Source of the DNA: an uncultured Sulfitobacter sp.
Lineage (GTDB): Bacteria; Pseudomonadota; Alphaproteobacteria; Rhodobacterales; Rhodobacteraceae
Length of the DNA: 64,000 bases
NCBI RefSeq assembly: GCF_947497275.1
Contig: NZ_CANMFS010000002.1
Location: 124,001-188,000, forward strand
Direction: 5' to 3'
Under the pieces are notes generated by a model. The model did not search any database. It had not been told where the DNA came from and saw only the letters and a list, made by a program, of their open reading frames with translations. The position numbers and the translations under genes are program-made. Below, piece by piece: positions 1-8,951 of this stretch (position 1 is the stretch's first letter; each line of letters opens with the position of its first letter).

Positions 1-434
1 CCTGCTGCCAGCGCCTGACCTTCCTCGCGCTTGAGCATGATGACCTCGGCCAGGGTGGGCGCGAAAGCCTTGAAATCATCGGCCGCGCGCGCCTCGGCCC
101 AGATACCTTGTGCCTGCGACGTGACCCGTGCGATCCGGGCCGCCAGTTGTGCGGGCACCTTGCTGGCGCGGTCAAAGCTGCGGCGTATGTGGCGCAGGTT
201 CGCCTGCGCTACGGCATCAAACCCACTTGCGTCGATCTGCTCCAGCCACGCGCCGATGTGCGGGTCGAGGCGGCGCGCGTGCAGTACACTTTCCATCGCC
301 GCCATTTCCTCGGCCCGCTGCGGCGCCGCCCCGCGCGGCATCACCGTTTCCTGGTCCCATCCAAGCCGGCCAGCGACTTGCGCCAGAGCTTCGGTTTCGC
401 GGACGTGGTCCATCAGGTTATCGTAGGCGGTCAT
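1..434 (-). CDS. M32 family carboxypeptidase (carboxypeptidase Taq), 3' end outside window
   Basis: This is a metal-dependent carboxypeptidase of peptidase family M32 that removes C-terminal residues from peptides in the cytoplasm. Only the first 144 or so residues are inside the window. The frame opens MTAYDNLMDHVRETEALA and contains the family-typical N-terminal segment LGWDQETVMPRGAAPQRAEE. The HEXXH metal site would lie beyond the edge and cannot be checked. The start ATG overlaps the stop of the heme A synthase gene by ATGA, and an AGAGGAG ribosome site sits about 8 bases upstream inside that gene, so translation is probably coupled. The identification rests on the N-terminal sequence alone. 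Confidence 0.85.
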   Translation of the reverse strand, partial: MTAYDNLMDHVRETEALAQVAGRLGWDQETVMPRGAAPQRAEEMAAMESVLHARRLDPHIGAWLEQIDASGFDAVAQANLRHIRRSFDRASKVPAQLAARIARVTSQAQGIWAEARAADDFKAFAPTLAEVIMLKREEGQALAA

Positions 435-1585
435 GTGCGTGCTCCTCTGAGCGATGTGGCAATGGGATAAAGCGCCAGATGACGCGCCCGCAGGATCAGG
501 ACCCAGACCAGAACGGCCAGCCCCTGATGCGCGAGTGCGACGGGCAGGATCGCCTCATAGAGCACGGTGGTAATGCCCAGCACAACCTGAAGCGTGAGCG
601 CCGCAAACAAGGCATTGAATGCAAAGCGGGTGTTGGGATGCGCGGATCTGCGTCCGCGCATCCAGACGACGACGGCGAAGGCGAACAGCGCATAGCCCGT
701 CATGCGGTGAATGAACTGCACGAGGCCCGGGTTCTCGATGAAATTGCGCCACGTAGGCTCAAGCACGAAGGCCTGAGGCGGAAAGAACTGCCCGGCCATC
801 AGCGGCCAGTCGGTATAGGTCCGGCCCGCGTCGATCCCGGCGACCAGCGCACCGATGAGGATTTGCAGGAAGGTAAAGTGCAATAGCCCCGTCGACAGGC
901 CATAGAGTTTGGTCTCTTTGGCCCGGCGCGCCTGCATCAGATCGCGTTCGGTGCGCCCCAGGCTGAGCGCGTACCAAGTGATGAACCCCATGATCACGAA
1001 CGCCAGCCCAAGGTGCGTAGCCAGCCGGGTGCTGACCACATCCGTCGTCGCAGTGCCAGAGGTGACGCCGGAGGACACCATCCACCAGCCGATCGCGCCT
1101 TGCAGGCCGCCAAGCCCGCCCAACAGCAGCAGCCGCGGGGTCCATCCCGTGGGGATCTTGCGCAGCAGCAGAAAGCCGAAAAAGCCAAGCGCCCAAACCA
1201 GACCAATCACCCGGCCCAACTGCCGGTGCCCCCATTCCCACCAATAGATCACCTTGAAATCCGTCAACGTCATCCACTGGTTTTGCAGCCGAAACTCGTC
1301 GATTTGCTGGTACTTCGCGAACTCGCTCTCCCAGTCAGGCTGGTTCAACGGTGGCAACGCCCCTGTCAGCGGACGCCATTCCGTGATGCTGAGCCCGGAA
1401 TCGGTCAGCCGCGTGGCGCCGCCTACGAGGATCATCAGAAAAACCAGAGCGAACAGGATCATCAGCCAGATGCGGATTGCGCCGCGTGCACCCTTGCGGC
1501 CCGCGTCAATCCCGCCTTTGGTGGCTACGGGCCGCGTCGTGCCGGTGTCGCCGACGTCTTCGAAAAGCTTGCGTTTGGTGGCCAT
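431..1585 (-). CDS. ctaA: Heme A synthase (COX15/CtaA type)
   Basis: An inner-membrane enzyme that oxidises the C8 methyl group of heme O to give heme A for aa3-type cytochrome c oxidase. The 384-residue protein has about eight hydrophobic segments and the family signature GGATRLTDSGLSITEW at the end of the first one. Four histidines lie where the COX15 family places its heme ligands, at about residues 120 (EWGHRQLGR), 191 (ATHLGLAF), 293 (FIHRMTG) and 353 (LAHQGLAV). The frame stays open further upstream, but the ATG at 1585 is preceded by GGAGGG and gives the usual length. It is followed by the M32 peptidase with an ATGA overlap. Confidence 0.95.
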   Translation of the reverse strand: MATKRKLFEDVGDTGTTRPVATKGGIDAGRKGARGAIRIWLMILFALVFLMILVGGATRLTDSGLSITEWRPLTGALPPLNQPDWESEFAKYQQIDEFRLQNQWMTLTDFKVIYWWEWGHRQLGRVIGLVWALGFFGFLLLRKIPTGWTPRLLLLGGLGGLQGAIGWWMVSSGVTSGTATTDVVSTRLATHLGLAFVIMGFITWYALSLGRTERDLMQARRAKETKLYGLSTGLLHFTFLQILIGALVAGIDAGRTYTDWPLMAGQFFPPQAFVLEPTWRNFIENPGLVQFIHRMTGYALFAFAVVVWMRGRRSAHPNTRFAFNALFAALTLQVVLGITTVLYEAILPVALAHQGLAVLVWVLILRARHLALYPIATSLRGART

Positions 1586-1640
1586 CGTGCCCTCCGTCAA
1601 TCTGCTTTTTGCGTTTGGTATGCCTTTGCGGCGCGGGGGT

Positions 1641-2387
1641 CTAGCCGCGTTCCTTCCATCGGACCATCTGCCGCAACGTGCCGTGCAGCATCTGCACGTC
1701 CGCACGCGTCAGCGGCAGGCGGCTCCACATGTTGCGTAGGTTGGTCTTCATCGACTGCGACTTGTGGACGGGAAAGAAGAAACCCGCCTCCTCCATGCGT
1801 TCTTCGTAATGCCGTGCCAGATGCTCGATCTCAGAGTGCTTCGCCCAGTCGGTGCCTGCCATCTCGTGGACAACGGGCGCCTGCTCCCCCTGCTGGCGCA
1901 TCCACTCATAGCCCATCAACAAAACGCATTGCGCCAGATTGAGCGAGGCAAACTGTGGATTGACCGGTACCGAGATGATGGCATTGGCCCGCGCAATATC
2001 GTCGTTTTCCAGTCCCGCGCGCTCGGGTCCGAACAACACGGCAACCCGCTGCCCGTCCGCAATTTTTTCCGCCGCAAGCTGCATTGCGGCTTCGGGTGTA
2101 TAGACAGGCTTTGTCATGTCCCGGTCGCGTGCAGTGGTGGCAAAGACAAAGCTTGCATCGGCCAGTGCCACCGGCAGATCGGGTGACACCAGGGCTGTGT
2201 CCAGCACCCTGCCCGCCCCCGACGCCATCGCGACCGCAGCCGGATTGGGCCAGCCGTCGCGCGGGGCGACGATGCGCATGTGGTCCAGCCCGAAGTTCAG
2301 CATCGCACGGGCCGCCGCGCCGATGTTTTCACCCATCTGCGGACGGACAAGGACGATGGCGGGAATTTGGGGGGGTTCGGTGATCAT
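1641..2387 (-). CDS. trmJ: tRNA (cytidine/uridine-2'-O-)-methyltransferase TrmJ-like, SpoU superfamily
   Basis: This protein is predicted to 2'-O-methylate nucleotide 32 in the anticodon loop of tRNAs using S-adenosylmethionine. It has the SPOUT trefoil-knot motifs: an N-terminal VRPQMGENIGAAARAMLNFG, the middle LFGPERAGL and the C-terminal PVNPQFASLNLAQCV. The frame continues to 2480, but that extension is basic and unlike the family. The ATG at 2387 (MITEPPQIPAIVLVRP) gives the typical length of about 248 residues, although the ribosome site there is poor, so the start is uncertain. It lies upstream of heme A synthase on the same strand with a 55-base gap. The TrmJ subgroup assignment rests on motif similarity; a general RNA 2'-O-methyltransferase is the alternative. 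Confidence 0.85.
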   Translation of the reverse strand: MITEPPQIPAIVLVRPQMGENIGAAARAMLNFGLDHMRIVAPRDGWPNPAAVAMASGAGRVLDTALVSPDLPVALADASFVFATTARDRDMTKPVYTPEAAMQLAAEKIADGQRVAVLFGPERAGLENDDIARANAIISVPVNPQFASLNLAQCVLLMGYEWMRQQGEQAPVVHEMAGTDWAKHSEIEHLARHYEERMEEAGFFFPVHKSQSMKTNLRNMWSRLPLTRADVQMLHGTLRQMVRWKERG

Positions 2388-2520
2388 CCGCGTGGTGTAC
2401 CGCCTCGCCGCGCGCTTGCCAATAACGCGCGCGGCGATCCTGCGGAACGCCCTCTTAAAAGTTTGCATTTCGCGCGCCATCGGCTAGGCACAGGCAACCG
2501 ACCCGCAAAGGACCAATTTC

Positions 2521-3144
2521 ATGTCAGACGCACCCGAACAGCCCCAGCTTTACCTGATCACACCACCGCAGATCGAGCTGGAGAGCTTTGCGCAGACGCT
2601 CGCACGTGTGCTCGACGAAGTGCCCGCCGCCTGCGTCCGTCTTGCACTTGCCACGCGCGACGAAGATACGCTCTCACGCGCCGCGGATACCCTGCGCGCT
2701 GAGACAGACGCGCGCGACGTCGCCTTCGTGATCGCCGATCACACGCTTCTGGCAGAACGGCTGGGTCTCGACGGTGTGCACCTGAGTGACGCTGCCCGTT
2801 CGGTGCGCCACGCCCGCAAGACGCTGGGCGATGACGCGATTGTCGGCAGCTTCTGCGCCGGATCACGCCATGACGGGATGAGCGCGGGTGAAGCGGGGGC
2901 AGATTACGTTGCATTCGGTCCGGTACAGGCTTCCGCGCTCGATGACGGCAGCTATGCGGAACTTGACCTGTTCGAATGGTGGTCGCAGGTGATTGAAGTG
3001 CCTTGTGTCGCCGAAGGGCAGCTTGACGCGACAATGATCCGCAAGCTCGCACCGGTTACCGATTTCTTCGGCATCGGAGAGGAAATCTGGCGCCACGACG
3101 ATCCTGTCGCGGCGCTCAGGGGTCTTTGGTCCGAAATCGGTTGA
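2521..3144 (+). CDS. thiE: Thiamine phosphate synthase (ThiE-like)
   Basis: Predicted to join the thiazole phosphate and hydroxymethylpyrimidine pyrophosphate to make thiamine monophosphate. The 207-residue TIM-barrel protein shows the family motifs LGLDGVHLSD, the pyrophosphate-handling GSFCAGSRHDG region and GADYVAFGPVQ. It stands alone, without other thi genes nearby, and is convergent with the HupE-like gene, with only 10 bases between the stops. An AAAGGA site precedes the ATG. The YLIT N-terminus fits the family, but the sequence is divergent from classical ThiE, for example in the HLSD tail of the first motif. A ThiE-like paralogue with another role is possible. Confidence 0.8.
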   Translation: MSDAPEQPQLYLITPPQIELESFAQTLARVLDEVPAACVRLALATRDEDTLSRAADTLRAETDARDVAFVIADHTLLAERLGLDGVHLSDAARSVRHARKTLGDDAIVGSFCAGSRHDGMSAGEAGADYVAFGPVQASALDDGSYAELDLFEWWSQVIEVPCVAEGQLDATMIRKLAPVTDFFGIGEEIWRHDDPVAALRGLWSEIG

Positions 3145-3154
3145 CCGGCGCGCG

Positions 3155-4273
3155 CTACAGCAGCGTGCGCTCGACCACCCAATAACCACCGATCGCGGCA
3201 ATCACGCAGGACGCCGGGATCGCGATTACGGCACGGTACCATGATTTGCGCATCGCCCAGAACACCAGCGCGAATGCGATGGCGATAACGGTCAGCTGTC
3301 CCAATTCGACGCCGACGTTAAAGCCGAGCAGCGCCGGAATGAACTGGTCCTCGGGCAAGCCGAAATCGCCCAGCACCGACGCAAAGCCGAGCCCGTGCAG
3401 CAGACCGAAGGCAAAGATCACTACAGGTCGCCATGGATTGAGCCCGTGGGCAAAGATGTTTTCGACCGCGACGAATACAATGGAAGCGGCGATCAGCGGC
3501 TCGACGATACTGCCCGGAACGCTGACCCATCCCAACGCACCAAGCGCGAGCGTGACAGTATGCGCGAGTGTAAACGCGGAGACCTGCCAAATCAGTGGCC
3601 GCAGGTGGGTCGACAGGAAAAACAGGCCTAGAACAAAAAGGATGTGGTCGAGCCCCTTGGGCAGAATATGGTCGAACCCAACGGGGATGTAGCTTGCGAA
3701 CGCCTGCCAGCCGTTTTGCGCATCGCCGCCCGACAGGGTGATTTCATCGGCGGTGCCGCCGCTGACAAGGCCCGTATAAGGCGCATCAACACCCTGCTGG
3801 CGCACAATCAGATCGCCGCCCCCGTCGGGCCATGCCACACGCAAAGTATCGCCCGCAACGATCGGCGCGGTCAGAACCCACTGCGTGATGCGCGGCAATT
3901 CAGGGTCAACGTCCGTGGGCACCGTCAAGGATGTGGTTCGCAACGCGAGCGACGTGTCCGACACGCTGAGCAATGGTAAGGCGTTCCACCCCGGCAACAA
4001 CTGCGGCGCACGCTTTGCAAGCTCGCCTGCTGGCAAGGCTCGCAAGGTGTCGTAGTCGCGCGCAAGCGGTGACTCGTCGGTGTCTTCGGTCGCGTCCAGA
4101 TCGACGCCCGCAAGGAACGCTTCGAGATTGATCTGCAAGGAGAGTGTCACGGTGTCGTCCGCCACGGACAGGTCGGCAATCGTCGGCACAACCTCGTGAG
4201 CGCGCGCAACCGTGCTTGACAATGCCAGTACCAACGTCAGCTTGAACAGCAGTAAACAGGAAAATCTTCTCAT
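3155..4273 (-). CDS. HupE/UreJ-family membrane protein (probable metal permease)
   Basis: A predicted nickel or cobalt permease of the second HupE/UreJ family. A signal peptide (MRRFSCLLLFKLTLVLALSS, cleavage near ARA-HE) leads an extracytoplasmic domain of about 170 residues. A membrane domain of roughly six segments follows, with the family motif FDHILPKGLDHILFVLGL and the histidine-rich FGLLHGLGFAS. The ATG at 4273 is chosen because it begins the signal peptide. A GTG at 4306 with a close AAGGA is the alternative. The start codon overlaps the start codon of the divergent DUF4198 gene (CATG). HupE and DUF4198 proteins co-occur in nickel and cobalt uptake systems, which supports a shared transport role, but the metal is not certain. 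Confidence 0.8.
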   Translation of the reverse strand: MRRFSCLLLFKLTLVLALSSTVARAHEVVPTIADLSVADDTVTLSLQINLEAFLAGVDLDATEDTDESPLARDYDTLRALPAGELAKRAPQLLPGWNALPLLSVSDTSLALRTTSLTVPTDVDPELPRITQWVLTAPIVAGDTLRVAWPDGGGDLIVRQQGVDAPYTGLVSGGTADEITLSGGDAQNGWQAFASYIPVGFDHILPKGLDHILFVLGLFFLSTHLRPLIWQVSAFTLAHTVTLALGALGWVSVPGSIVEPLIAASIVFVAVENIFAHGLNPWRPVVIFAFGLLHGLGFASVLGDFGLPEDQFIPALLGFNVGVELGQLTVIAIAFALVFWAMRKSWYRAVIAIPASCVIAAIGGYWVVERTLL

Positions 4274-5090
4274 GAATATTAAGCACTTTCTTTCAATTGG
4301 CTGCACGGTCCTTTTCGGCGTGCCAGCCTTCGCACATGAATTCTGGATTGAACCAATAAAGTTTCAAGTGGAAAGTGACGCACCGGTTCATGCACAGCTT
4401 CGTAACGGCGAATTGTTTTCCGGCAGCGCACAGCCGTTTTTCCCGCAGCGCAATACCCGGTTCGAGGCGGTGCTGGGCGAGAAAACCATCAAGATCGAGG
4501 GCCGCATGGGCGACCGCCCAGCGGTTCAGTTGTCCCTACCGGGGGGCGACGGGCTCTTGATCATCGCGCACGAAGCGGCTCCGGCAAGCGTTACCTACGA
4601 GAAATGGTCAAAATTCGTGGCTTTTACCGAGCACAAGGATTTTACGGATGCCGTTTCGATCCACGAGGCGCGCGACTGGGATAAAGAGAATTTCGAAGAG
4701 ACATATACCCGGCACTCGAAGTCACTCATCGCTGTCGGCAACGGCGAGGGGACGGACCGTCCGATGGGTCTGCTGACTGAATTCATCGCGCGCGAGAATC
4801 CCTATGCGGCCGATTTCGACGGCACACTCGATGTATCCCTGATGTACAAAGGCGCACCGCGTGCGGATGCCCAGATCGAGGTTTATGCCAAGACCGACGC
4901 AAAAGAGGTCACGGTCAGCGTTGTGCGCACCGATGCGCAGGGAAACGCATCGATACCGGTTGAACCGGGTCTGACGTATTTGCTGGATGCCGTTGTCCTG
5001 CGCCCTGTCGCGGATGCAACCACGGTGGCTGAAGGCCCGGTATGGGAAACGCTCTGGGCGTCGATGACGTTCGCGGTACCGGCAAAATAG
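4272..5090 (+). CDS. DUF4198 domain periplasmic protein (metal-uptake accessory)
   Basis: A secreted protein of about 272 residues with a clear signal peptide (MNIKHFLSIGCTVLFGVPAF, cleavage near AFA-HE) followed by HEFWIEPIKF, the usual opening of mature DUF4198 proteins. DUF4198 proteins such as NikK work beside cobalt and nickel permeases, perhaps binding the metal outside the inner membrane. The C-terminal half has a beta-sandwich-like repeat (YKGAPRADAQIEVYAKTDAK and later TDAQGNASIPVEPG). The ATG at 4272 is fixed by an AGGAAAA site at 4258-4264 and by the signal peptide; an upstream in-frame extension to 4212 looks non-coding. It is divergent from, and overlaps the start of, the HupE-like gene. 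Confidence 0.8.
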   Translation: MNIKHFLSIGCTVLFGVPAFAHEFWIEPIKFQVESDAPVHAQLRNGELFSGSAQPFFPQRNTRFEAVLGEKTIKIEGRMGDRPAVQLSLPGGDGLLIIAHEAAPASVTYEKWSKFVAFTEHKDFTDAVSIHEARDWDKENFEETYTRHSKSLIAVGNGEGTDRPMGLLTEFIARENPYAADFDGTLDVSLMYKGAPRADAQIEVYAKTDAKEVTVSVVRTDAQGNASIPVEPGLTYLLDAVVLRPVADATTVAEGPVWETLWASMTFAVPAK

Positions 5091-5130
5091 GTGCGCGCCC
5101 CTTGCGCGCGGACACTCGGCCCGCCAAAAG

Positions 5131-6021
5131 ATGGGCATGACACACACACCTGACATTCTGTGCATCGGATCTGTCCTTTGGGACGTGATCGGTCGGTGCG
5201 ACACCCCGATGCGCCAAGGCTCAGATATGCCCGGTCGTATTACCCGCCTGCCCGGTGGTGTCGCGCTGAACATCGCGATGGCGCTGAAACGGTTCGGGTT
5301 GAATCCGGCACTGCTCAGCGCCGTCGGCCGGGATGTTGAAGGCGACGATTTGGTCAAGGCCTGCGAGGCGCGTGGTTTGCGGACCGATCTGATTTACCGC
5401 TCCGAAGACCTTCCGACAGACCAGTACATGGCCGTCGAGGGCAGTAATGGGCTGATCGCGGCGATTGCCGACGCGCATTCACTCGAAGCGGCCGGCGACA
5501 AGATCCTGCGCCCCTTGGAAGAGGGCGCGCTGGCGCACCCCTTCCCAGGCGCCGTGGCATTGGACGGAAATCTGACAGTGGACTTGCTTTCGGTGATGGC
5601 GCGCAGCCCATTGCTCGAACACGCGGATCTGCGTGTGGCGCCTGCCTCGCCCGGCAAGGCGCTGCGGCTGGGGCCGTTTTTGCAGGCAGGCCGCGGCACG
5701 CTTTACGTCAATCTCGAAGAAGCGGGCCTGTTGTGCCAAACCGGGTTCGACCGCTCTGACGTGGCGGCACAGGCTTTGCTTGCGCGCGGTGCCCGGCGCG
5801 CAGTGGTCACAGACGGCGGCAATCCAGCAACGGCGGCGGACCACGACAGCCTGTGCGTCCAACAGCCGCCTGCCGTATCCGTGACCCGCGTCACTGGCGC
5901 GGGTGACACCTTCATGGCGGCCCATGTTGCTGCGGAGGTGCGCGGTCTGACCCGCGATGCCGCGCTGCGCGAAGCCTTGGAAGCCGCCGCCCTGTATGTC
6001 TCCGGAGAAACGAAAATATGA
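5131..6021 (+). CDS. psuK: Pseudouridine kinase (PfkB family)
   Basis: A ribokinase-fold enzyme that phosphorylates pseudouridine to pseudouridine 5'-phosphate. The N-terminal GSVLWDVIGRC and LPGGVALNIAMALKRFG segments and the C-terminal PfkB signature VTGAGDTFMAAHVAAEV are present, with the catalytic Asp in GAGD. Pairing with psuG downstream through an ATGA overlap is what makes pseudouridine the likely substrate rather than another sugar. Either the ATG at 5131 or the one at 5137 (MTHTPDILCIG) could be used; neither has a strong ribosome site. A perfect 6-bp GC inverted repeat at 5093-5109 lies just upstream, between this gene and DUF4198, but has no U-tract. Confidence 0.88.
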   Translation: MGMTHTPDILCIGSVLWDVIGRCDTPMRQGSDMPGRITRLPGGVALNIAMALKRFGLNPALLSAVGRDVEGDDLVKACEARGLRTDLIYRSEDLPTDQYMAVEGSNGLIAAIADAHSLEAAGDKILRPLEEGALAHPFPGAVALDGNLTVDLLSVMARSPLLEHADLRVAPASPGKALRLGPFLQAGRGTLYVNLEEAGLLCQTGFDRSDVAAQALLARGARRAVVTDGGNPATAADHDSLCVQQPPAVSVTRVTGAGDTFMAAHVAAEVRGLTRDAALREALEAAALYVSGETKI

Positions 6022-6923
6022 CACTTCCCTTGAAATATTCCGCCGAGGTCGCGCACGCCCGCAGCGTGGGCGGCGCGCTTGTTGCGTTGGAAAGCACGAT
6101 CATCACCCACGGTATGCCACATCCCCAGAACATAGAGGTTGCGCGCACCGTGGAGGCGGATATCCGTGATGCAGGCGCCGTTCCTGCGACCATCGCAGTT
6201 ATTGAAGGTGCGCTGCACATCGGGCTGGAAGACGAAGAATTGACCCGTCTGGCCCAGGCCCGCGGCGTCGAGAAATTGAGCAGGGCCGATATGGCCGCGT
6301 GTATCGCCACGGGTGGCACCGGTGCGACCACGGTCGCCGCAACAATGATCGCCGCACGGCTGGCCGGCATTCATGTCTTTGCGACGGGAGGCATCGGCGG
6401 GGTGCACAAGGGGGCCGAAAACAGTTTCGACATCTCCGCCGATCTCATGGAGCTGGCGCAGACCCCGGTGACAGTGGTGGCGGCGGGCGCCAAGGCGATA
6501 CTGGACGTCGCCAAAACCCTCGAAGTATTGGAAACGCAAGGTGTTCCTGTCATTGCTTTCGGTCAGGATGCCTTTCCCGCCTTCTGGTCGCGTGGGTCAA
6601 GATTGAAGGCACCGCTGCGCATGGACGACCCCGCCCGAATTGCCGCCGCGCACCGGACGCGGGCCCTGCTGAACCTGCCCGGTGGTCAGCTTGTCGCGAA
6701 TCCGATCCCTTCGGAAGCCGAGATTCCGGCACACGAGATGGGCCCGATCATCGCGACAGCACAGACAGATTCGCTGCGCGCCGGTATCTCCGGCAAAGAC
6801 GTGACACCCTATCTTCTACAGCGAATCTTCGAATTGACCGATGGACGATCGCTCGACGCGAACATCGCACTGGTGCGCAACAATGCGGCGTTGGCGGCAC
6901 GAATTGCGTTGGAACTCGTCTGA
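6018..6923 (+). CDS. psuG: Pseudouridine-5'-phosphate glycosidase
   Basis: Cleaves pseudouridine 5'-phosphate reversibly to uracil and ribose 5-phosphate, completing pseudouridine degradation after PsuK. The 301-residue protein carries highly conserved family stretches: ALESTIITHGMPHPQN near residue 23, a GGTGATTVAATM segment and FATGGIGGVHKGAENSFDIS around residues 116-135. The start overlaps the psuK stop by ATGA, so the two genes form one translational unit. Length and motifs match the family closely. Confidence 0.96.
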   Translation: MTLPLKYSAEVAHARSVGGALVALESTIITHGMPHPQNIEVARTVEADIRDAGAVPATIAVIEGALHIGLEDEELTRLAQARGVEKLSRADMAACIATGGTGATTVAATMIAARLAGIHVFATGGIGGVHKGAENSFDISADLMELAQTPVTVVAAGAKAILDVAKTLEVLETQGVPVIAFGQDAFPAFWSRGSRLKAPLRMDDPARIAAAHRTRALLNLPGGQLVANPIPSEAEIPAHEMGPIIATAQTDSLRAGISGKDVTPYLLQRIFELTDGRSLDANIALVRNNAALAARIALELV

Positions 6924-7015
6924 TTATAGCTCCTGCGGCGGCTCAGGCCATTGTGACCGCACATGCCAACGCTTAGCTATAGTAGCAGTCTTAATTGGTC
7001 GGATTTTACCCAGAC

Positions 7016-7756
7016 ATGAACACGCCATTTGATCCCGACCCCCTCACGCCGCCCAAACGCGGCCTGATCGGCAGGCTGCGCGCGAGCTTTCTGACCGGTC
7101 TCGTGGTCATCGCGCCTGTCGGGCTGACGATGTGGCTGATCTGGACCGTCGTGGGCTGGATCGATGGTTTCGTGCTGCCGTTGGTGCCGCGCGGGTATCA
7201 CCCCGACCGGCTCATACAGGATTACTTTGGCCTCGATCCCGAGATGCAGATCAACGTGCGCGGCGTCGGGTTGATCATCTTCTTGCTGTTCACAATTGCG
7301 GTGGGATGGCTTGCCAAGGGTATTATCGGCCGTTCTCTCATCCGCTTTGCCGAAAGCCTTGTTGAACGTACGCCCGTGGTGCGGTCGATCTATTCCGGCA
7401 TCAAACAGATATCGGAGACGATTTTTGCACAGTCAGATCGCAGTTTCGAAAAGGCCTGCCTGATCCAGTATCCACGCCCCGGTGTGTGGGCCATCGGCTT
7501 TGTGTCGACAGCGGCCAAAGGCGAGATCGCACAGAAATCGGACCCGTCCGGCGAAGTACTGTCGATCTTCGTGCCGACCACGCCGAACCCCACGTCCGGC
7601 TTTCTGCTGTTCCTGCCGGCGCGCGACGTGATCGAATTGGACATGACCGTCGAGGACACCGCAAAACTGGTGATCTCGGCGGGGCTCGTCTATCCCAACG
7701 CCCGAGAAATGGAAGACGGCAAACCGCCGATCGCGGACCTGCGGGACCGAAGCTGA
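7016..7756 (+). CDS. DUF502 family membrane protein
   Basis: A conserved inner-membrane protein of unknown function, 246 residues long. Two membrane segments are visible: FLTGLVVIAPVGLTMWLIW near residues 22-45 and GVGLIIFLLFTIAVGWLAKG near 83-102. A soluble C-terminal domain with the DUF502 pattern (FVPTTPNPTSGFLLFLPARD) follows. The ATG at 7016 (MNTPFDPDPLTPPKRG) is preferred over an in-frame start at 6995 because family members begin in this proline-rich segment. It is convergent with the patatin gene, with 4 bases between the stop codons. Nothing nearby points to a specific function. Confidence 0.85.
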   Translation: MNTPFDPDPLTPPKRGLIGRLRASFLTGLVVIAPVGLTMWLIWTVVGWIDGFVLPLVPRGYHPDRLIQDYFGLDPEMQINVRGVGLIIFLLFTIAVGWLAKGIIGRSLIRFAESLVERTPVVRSIYSGIKQISETIFAQSDRSFEKACLIQYPRPGVWAIGFVSTAAKGEIAQKSDPSGEVLSIFVPTTPNPTSGFLLFLPARDVIELDMTVEDTAKLVISAGLVYPNAREMEDGKPPIADLRDRS

Positions 7757-7760
7757 TCGT

Positions 7761-8795
7761 TCAGTCGAACATGGCGCGCAGATCGACGCTGCTTTGCTTG
7801 CCGATCTTGTCAACATCGTTGCGCAGAAATATTTCCGCGGCGGTTCGGCCGGATTCCTTCAACGCGGAAATGACGGCGATGTTGGGGATCATCTTTGTTG
7901 CTGCGGACAGCTGTTCCATCAATGCATCGTCGGCAATCATGTGGATACGCACGCGGCTCATCCGATCAGAGGACAGCGTGCCTTCGTCGATCAGGCGTTG
8001 TACGAAATCAATGGCGCGCAGTTCGCGCAGAAGGCTTGAGTTGAAGCTGATCTCGTTGACCCGGTTCTGGATCTGCTGTGGTGTGGTCGGAATGTCAGCG
8101 CGTTCCAACGGGTTGATGTTGATAATCACGATATCATCGGGCAACCCATCGGCGAAAAGTGGAAAGAGGGCCGGATTGCCGGTATAACCCCCATCCCAGA
8201 ACGCTTCGGTCTGGCCGGTTGTTTCGTCGTACATCTCGACCGCCTGAAAAATCGTTGGCAGACAAGCGGACGCCATCAGAGCCTCCGGTCCAATTTCGTA
8301 GCCCTGAAAAATGCGGATCTTGCCGTTTCGCACGCGCGTCGCGCCGACGAAGAACGCAGGTGCCGTGTCTGCACAGACCCTGTCGTAGTCCAGCCTTGCC
8401 ACGATATCCGAGAGAGGGTTTTTGTAGAACGGGCCGAACGAATACGGCGAGGTCGCGCGGCTGATCACATCGCTCAGGGCGAAGGGCCAGCTGTATTCGA
8501 TCTGGTTGCTCAGGATGCCAACACCGAAGGGGGCAAGCCAGCTTGCCATGCGCAGATCGCTGACGCCCGCCACCTGCGACCACAGCCACTCCAGATTTTC
8601 GCGCGCGCCACTGCGCCCGTCATAGGCAAGCCCCGCCTTCAACGCGGCCCCGTTGAGCGCCCCCGCAGAGGTGCCCGACATACCGCAGATCTCTATATCA
8701 GTTTCCTCAAGAAGCCGGTCGAGTACCCCCCACGTGAACGCGCCATGCGCTCCGCCGCCCTGCAACGCAAGATTTATCTTTTTTTTCAGCGCCAT
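7761..8795 (-). CDS. Patatin-like phospholipase
   Basis: A predicted serine lipid acyl hydrolase of the patatin family, about 344 residues. The oxyanion-hole motif GGGAHG is at residues 13-18, the nucleophile elbow GTSAG at 41-45 (Ser43) and the catalytic Asp motif DGG in FWDGGYTGNP near residue 205. All parts of the Ser-Asp dyad are therefore present. There is no signal peptide, so it is probably cytoplasmic. The ATG at 8795 has GAGG upstream. It is divergent from the FAD oxidoreductase, and bdhA lies beyond that. A link to membrane lipid turnover or to the hydroxybutyrate pathway is inference from neighbourhood only. Confidence 0.9.
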   Translation of the reverse strand: MALKKKINLALQGGGAHGAFTWGVLDRLLEETDIEICGMSGTSAGALNGAALKAGLAYDGRSGARENLEWLWSQVAGVSDLRMASWLAPFGVGILSNQIEYSWPFALSDVISRATSPYSFGPFYKNPLSDIVARLDYDRVCADTAPAFFVGATRVRNGKIRIFQGYEIGPEALMASACLPTIFQAVEMYDETTGQTEAFWDGGYTGNPALFPLFADGLPDDIVIININPLERADIPTTPQQIQNRVNEISFNSSLLRELRAIDFVQRLIDEGTLSSDRMSRVRIHMIADDALMEQLSAATKMIPNIAVISALKESGRTAAEIFLRNDVDKIGKQSSVDLRAMFD

Positions 8796-8951
8796 CCCGG
8801 ACCTCTTTCTGGTTCTGCCCATTCACACGCTGCCGGCGCAAGTGTCTTGTAAAACACGCGAGGGGTGAAAACACCCGTCAGGGTTGACACTGCGCCTGCA
8901 GCGAATGTTCTATACATTTGGTGCACCTGCAGCACATGTGAAGGAAACGCA

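Noticed and set aside
8884-8916. TTGACA and TATACA upstream of the FAD oxidoreductase as a sigma-70 promoter
   Set aside because: The boxes are 21 bases apart, well outside the normal 16-18. The alternative TTCTAT at 18 bases matches the -10 consensus at only 3 positions.
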